Assembly (NCBI GenBank): GCA_024401185.1
Contig: JAKSLO010000016.1
Span: forward strand, 1 to 35,302
Length of the DNA: 35,302 nucleotides
DNA from: Bacteroidaceae bacterium
GTDB lineage: Bacteria > Bacteroidota > Bacteroidia > Bacteroidales > Bacteroidaceae
Direction: 5' to 3'
Position numbers and translations under genes: made by a program. Each line of letters begins with the position of its first letter. Position 1 is the stretch's first letter. Below are positions 31,904-35,302 of this stretch, one piece after another. The notes below the pieces were generated by a model. That model worked only from the letters and a program-made list of their open reading frames with translations. It had not been told where the DNA came from and searched no databases.

Positions 31904-33121
31904 ATGGAAAAACTCCTTCATTATGCATGGAAATGCAAGATGCTACCCCTTCGGCAATTGTGCACCACGGATGGGCAGGCTGTGGAGGTCATCGACCCCG
32001 GACTTAGCAACACCAATGCCGGTCCTGACTTCTTCAATGCCAAGATTCGTATAGGCGACACAATGTGGGCAGGCAATGTGGAACTTCATCTACTCTCTTC
32101 GGATTGGTACCGGCATAACCACCACCTCGACGCTGCCTATGACAACGTAATTTTGCACGTAACCACGAAAGCCGATACGGAGGTGGAAACGCATAGCGAG
32201 AAGCGCCTTCCTCAGGTGGTAGTGCAGATTCCCGACTCCCTGCATACTCACTACGAGGAATTGCTCACCACGATGGACTATCCCCGTTGCCATCGCATCA
32301 TCCCACACATCGCTTCGCTTACGGTTCACAGTTGGATGGATGCCCTACTGTGCGAGAGACTGAAGGAACGTTCGGAAAGGGTGATGAAGTGGGTAGAAGA
32401 GACACATGGAGACTGGGCGCGTGCCTTGATGGTGACGCTGGCTCGCAGCTTTGGTTTCTCGCTCAATGGTGATGCTTTTGAGCGATGGGGACGATGTTTG
32501 CCTCTTCATGCCACGGCCAAGCATCGCGACGACCTATTTCAGTTGCAAGCCCTGTTCCTGGGAACGGCAGGTCTGCTCGGCAAGGTAGGAGACGAGAAAC
32601 TGACCAGGGAATACGCCTATCTGGCACACAAGTTCTCGCTGACAGACACCCTGACGGAAAAAGACTGGCGCTACATGCGAACACGTCCACAGAACTTCCC
32701 ACACGTACGCATCCTGCAACTCACCCAGATCTATCAGAATGGAACCGCCGAACTGAGTCGCCTACTGGATGCAAAAGACATCAAGCAACTCTATGAATGC
32801 TTTGCCGTGAAGGGACTGACGAAGGGTTCCATCAACCTGCTTATCATCAATGTGGTAGTACCTGTTCTCTATGCCTATGGACGTCATCACAATGAGGACA
32901 AGTACGAGCATCACGCTCTGGAACTGCTGGAGCAAATCAAGGCAGAGAACAACTACATACTGCGCCAATGGCAGGATTGCGGCATCAAGGTGGACACAGC
33001 AGCCGACAGTCAGGCTCTCATACAGTTGAAGCGCGAGTATTGCGACAAGAAGGACTGTCTGCGTTGCCGCTTTGGATATGAATATTTAAAATCTTCTGGA
33101 ACAAACAAACAAATAATATGA
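31904..33121 (+). CDS. DUF2851 family protein
   Basis: Uncharacterised 405-residue Bacteroidetes protein. Family features are the N-terminal GLSNTNAGPDFFNAKIRIGD and WAGNVELHLLSSDWYRHNHH, then a His-rich DNVILHV segment, which together suggest a metal-dependent or nuclease-like domain although no activity is known. The C-terminus carries four Cys (REYCDKKDCLRCRFG), possibly a metal site. It overlaps the thioesterase start by 4 nt. Confidence 0.88.
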   Translation: MEKLLHYAWKCKMLPLRQLCTTDGQAVEVIDPGLSNTNAGPDFFNAKIRIGDTMWAGNVELHLLSSDWYRHNHHLDAAYDNVILHVTTKADTEVETHSEKRLPQVVVQIPDSLHTHYEELLTTMDYPRCHRIIPHIASLTVHSWMDALLCERLKERSERVMKWVEETHGDWARALMVTLARSFGFSLNGDAFERWGRCLPLHATAKHRDDLFQLQALFLGTAGLLGKVGDEKLTREYAYLAHKFSLTDTLTEKDWRYMRTRPQNFPHVRILQLTQIYQNGTAELSRLLDAKDIKQLYECFAVKGLTKGSINLLIINVVVPVLYAYGRHHNEDKYEHHALELLEQIKAENNYILRQWQDCGIKVDTAADSQALIQLKREYCDKKDCLRCRFGYEYLKSSGTNKQII

Positions 33122-33525
33122 CCTACGATTTTGAACTGAAAATGAAAGTACGCGACTATGAGTGCGACCTTCAAGGAATTGTCAATAACGCCAATTACCA
33201 GCATTACACCGAGCATTGCCGCCACGAGTTCCTGCTGTCTCACGACATCAGTTTCTCGGCCATGCACGAGCAAGGCATCGACGCCGTGGTGGCTCGCATC
33301 ACCATCGACTATAAGGTACCCCTTCGTAGTGGAGACGAATTTGCCGTTCGCCTGCGTCTGGAACGCGATGGCATCAAGTACGTCTTCTTTCAGGACATCT
33401 ACCGTCTGGCTGATGAGAAACTGGTTGCCAAAGCACGCGTTGATACCGTGTGCATGCTGAACGGAAGACTCATGAAGTCGTGCCCGGAACTGGATGCAAA
33501 ACTACAGGATATCTTGTCACGATAG
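33118..33525 (+). CDS. Hotdog-fold acyl-CoA thioesterase (YbgC/4HBT type)
   Basis: A 135-residue hotdog protein likely to hydrolyse acyl-CoA or acyl carrier thioesters. The family pattern VRDYECDLQGIVNNANYQHY is present, with Asp in the usual catalytic place (YECDLQG), and the long central helix HCRHEFLLSHDI; the strand ARITIDYKVPLRSGDEFAVR follows. Overlap with DUF2851 implies co-translation. The substrate is not known. Confidence 0.9.
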   Translation: MTYDFELKMKVRDYECDLQGIVNNANYQHYTEHCRHEFLLSHDISFSAMHEQGIDAVVARITIDYKVPLRSGDEFAVRLRLERDGIKYVFFQDIYRLADEKLVAKARVDTVCMLNGRLMKSCPELDAKLQDILSR

Positions 33526-33588
33526 TCCATCGGCAACAGTTGATCGTCTTTAGACGAAATTCATCTTTAATCATTAATTCTTAATAAT

Positions 33589-34719
33589 TTGTCGAATTTG
33601 TCTGATTCTGAGACACTCTACTCCATGGCCCTGACACGCATACCGCGTCTCAACGTGCCAACGCAACGCATTCTGATGGAAGCGTTAGGGTCTGCTACTG
33701 CCATCTACGAAAACTGCCACGACATCAAATCGGTTCTACCCGACGTTTCTCCGGTTTTGCAAGAGAATCTGTCAAGGATGGATGAGTTCCTGCCTCGTGT
33801 ACAGCAAGAACTGGAGTGGGCAAGAAGTAAACGCATACAATGCATCACCCTGGGCGATGAGGCTTATCCTGGCCGACTGCGTGAGTGCCCTGATGCACCC
33901 ATCGTACTATACTACCGTGGTAATGCCGATCTCAACAACCTTCACATCATCAATATGGTTGGCACACGCCAATGCACCGAGTATGGTAAGGATATTTGTC
34001 GCAACCTACTGGCCGAGATGGCGCAGTTATGTCCCGACTGCCTTGTGGTGAGTGGTTTGGCCTATGGCATTGACATCCATGCACACAGGGAAGCCCTAAG
34101 CCACGGATTAAAGACAATTGGTGTGCTGGCACATGGCCTTGACCGCGTCTATCCAAGAATGCACCAGGAAACAGCCAAGCAAATGCTTACGCAAGGTGGA
34201 TTGCTGACGGAATACATGTCGGGCACAACACCCGAGAAGATGAATTTCGTAGCACGCAACCGCATTGTGGCAGGCATGTGCGATGCCACGATTGTGGTGG
34301 AAAGCGCAGCCAAGGGTGGTTCGCTCATCACCGCGGAGATAGCCAACGACTATAACCGCGACGTCTTTGCATTCCCTGGTCGCGTGGGCGACACTATGTC
34401 GATGGGCTGCCATAAGCTGATACGGCAGGACAAGGCGCACCTCATTACCTCTGCCACCGATATCATCGAGTTGCTGGGGTGGCCCTCAAAGGAAGCTGTC
34501 CAACAAGCTCAGCAACCTATCCAGCGGGAACTCTTCCCCGAACTCAGCGACGAGGAGCGACGCATCGTTGACTGCCTTCAAGGCTCCGACGGGAAGGCCA
34601 TCAACCAGATATCCATAGAGTCTGTCATCCCCATCGGCCAACTCTCTGCCATCCTCTTCACACTTGAGATGCGAGGTGTAGTCAAACTGATGGCAGGTGG
34701 AATGTACAGATTGCTATAA
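33589..34719 (+). CDS. dprA: DNA-processing protein DprA
   Basis: Binds incoming single-stranded DNA and loads RecA in natural transformation. The 376-residue protein has an N-terminal helical part, the Rossmann-like DprA core (GTRQCTEYGKDICRNLL, VVSGLAYGIDIHAHREAL, GSLITAEIA and DVFAFPGRVGDTMSMGCHKL), and a C-terminal winged-helix part (residues about 310-376). The first in-frame ATG (33625) would remove 12 residues of the usual N-terminus. With an in-frame stop at 33568 and no ATG after it, translation probably starts at the TTG at 33589 or 33598. Confidence 0.95.
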   Translation: MSNLSDSETLYSMALTRIPRLNVPTQRILMEALGSATAIYENCHDIKSVLPDVSPVLQENLSRMDEFLPRVQQELEWARSKRIQCITLGDEAYPGRLRECPDAPIVLYYRGNADLNNLHIINMVGTRQCTEYGKDICRNLLAEMAQLCPDCLVVSGLAYGIDIHAHREALSHGLKTIGVLAHGLDRVYPRMHQETAKQMLTQGGLLTEYMSGTTPEKMNFVARNRIVAGMCDATIVVESAAKGGSLITAEIANDYNRDVFAFPGRVGDTMSMGCHKLIRQDKAHLITSATDIIELLGWPSKEAVQQAQQPIQRELFPELSDEERRIVDCLQGSDGKAINQISIESVIPIGQLSAILFTLEMRGVVKLMAGGMYRLL

Positions 34720-34733
34720 GCCCAACATCCATA

Positions 34734-34788
34734 ATAAAAAAGCACAGAGGCGCACCTATATACTTGGGGGCGCCTCTGTTCTTTTTTT
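34734..34788. terminator. Bidirectional terminator
   Basis: ACAGAGGCGC (34744-34753) pairs with GCGCCTCTGT (34770-34779); a T run follows on the plus strand (34782-34788) and an A run precedes it, so it can stop dprA and the convergent repeat protein gene alike. Confidence 0.9.
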
Positions 34789-34806
34789 ATGTCCTAAACC
34801 ATGTCT

Positions 34807-35302
34807 CTATCTGCTGACCTTCTTGCCATAGTAGTATGTATTGAAGGCATCGTGAGCATAGCCGTTGCCATCGAGCTTGAAGGTTGAGGGATTAGAGTTG
34901 TTGACTTTCTCGCCATAATAGTACACATTGAAAGCATCCTTACTGTAGCCTTCGCCTACAATCTTGAACGAGGAACCGCTAGCATCCTTCATCTTCTTAC
35001 CATAGTAGTAAACGCTGAAGGCGTCCTTGCTGTAGCCTTCGCCTACAATCTTGAACGTATTGCCCGACGCTCCCGCTATCTTCTCACCATAGTAGTAAAC
35101 ATTAAAACTGTCCCTTCCGTAACCATCGCCAAGATCCTTGAACGAACTGGCAGTAGCCCCTTGAAGCTTTCGACCATCGAAGTAAACATCGAAGTTGCTC
35201 ACCATGTAGCTGGGGGCAGGACGACGGTTGTCGTAATAGTCATCCTCGTAACGGCCATTGCCAGGATGAATGCCAACAGGGGCATTGCCGGGACGAACAT
35301 CA
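34807..35302 (-). CDS. DKNYY-like repeat protein, N-terminus beyond the window
   Basis: At least 164 residues; the frame is open to the window edge, so the first Met seen (35205) is probably internal. After a Pro/Gly/Asn-rich stretch come four and a half 29-residue repeats of the form DAFNVYYYGEKI...SSFKIVGEGYSK, closely related to the DKNYY family repeat. The repeats are nearly identical in residues and in codons, suggesting recent duplication or gene conversion. DKNYY proteins are usually exported and of unknown function; the export signal would be outside the window. Confidence 0.85.
   Translation of the reverse strand, partial: DVRPGNAPVGIHPGNGRYEDDYYDNRRPAPSYMVSNFDVYFDGRKLQGATASSFKDLGDGYGRDSFNVYYYGEKIAGASGNTFKIVGEGYSKDAFSVYYYGKKMKDASGSSFKIVGEGYSKDAFNVYYYGEKVNNSNPSTFKLDGNGYAHDAFNTYYYGKKVSR

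Noticed and set aside
1-35302. CRISPR arrays, tRNA or rRNA genes, insertion sequences
   Set aside because: Repeats found are short-period or inverted, not spacer-separated; no tRNA cloverleaf or T-loop box was seen in the gaps, and no transposase or integrase was recognised. A small RNA gene could still be missed without a covariance search.

Overview
The window looks like chromosomal DNA of a Bacteroidales bacterium, most likely Prevotella or a close relative in the Prevotellaceae. The reasons are Bacteroidetes-type promoters (TTTG, about 19-21 nt, TAnnTTTG) in front of several genes, Bacteroidetes gene neighbourhoods (LOG-DUF4271-hemD-rnpA; dapB-lepB-lepB-like-WbqC-PHP), Prevotella-style secreted proteins (BspA-like LRR/Big_2, GH115, DKNYY-like repeats), and almost no Shine-Dalgarno sequences. 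No rRNA, tRNA, CRISPR array, intact insertion sequence or prophage was recognised.

Layout. 1-4379 (+): metK with a strong terminator, then a tight row LOG / DUF4271 / hemD / rnpA. 4386-7764 (-): yidD, DUF4294, trkH and a radical SAM protein, converging on rnpA. 7765-8083: a crowded divergent control region with a palindrome and a possible 39-residue membrane peptide gene. 8084-11674 (+): a TPR lipoprotein with a C-terminal HTH-like region, then cobT-cobS (lower-ligand assembly of cobalamin). 11843-16220 (-): a dockerin-like secreted protein, a BspA-like surface protein and an AT-rich DUF2971 gene. 16221-17143: a gene-poor stretch holding a long nested RNA-like fold behind a good minus-strand promoter, plus an 11-nt periodic repeat. 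17144-19597 (-): GH115 xylan alpha-glucuronidase. 19770-20234 (+): an S24 peptidase without an HTH domain. 20340-21575 (-): pduO-type cobalamin adenosyltransferase behind a very long leader that starts with a cobalamin riboswitch. 21843-22727 (-): voltage-gated-type K+ channel with a zinc ribbon. 22858-25190 (+): ECF sigma factor, membrane anti-sigma-like protein, small secreted protein and outer-membrane barrel as one operon. 25500-26912 (+): amtB. 27440-31770 (-): PHP phosphoesterase, WbqC, a degenerate signal peptidase, lepB and dapB. 31904-34719 (+): DUF2851, hotdog thioesterase, dprA. 34807-35302 (-): start-truncated repeat protein running off the window.

How the parts relate. Cobalamin functions occur at two places (cobT-cobS, and riboswitch-pduO), suggesting a salvage pathway that is split in this genome. 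GH115, the BspA-like protein and the dockerin-like protein point to a gut or rumen polysaccharide and host-surface lifestyle. The least explained structures are the folded element upstream of the DUF2971 gene, the 11-nt repeats that recur at two intergenic sites, a 31-nt-arm hairpin at 21715-21782, and the lysine-less signal peptidase paralogue coupled to lepB. All domain assignments come from reading the sequence; no database search was run.
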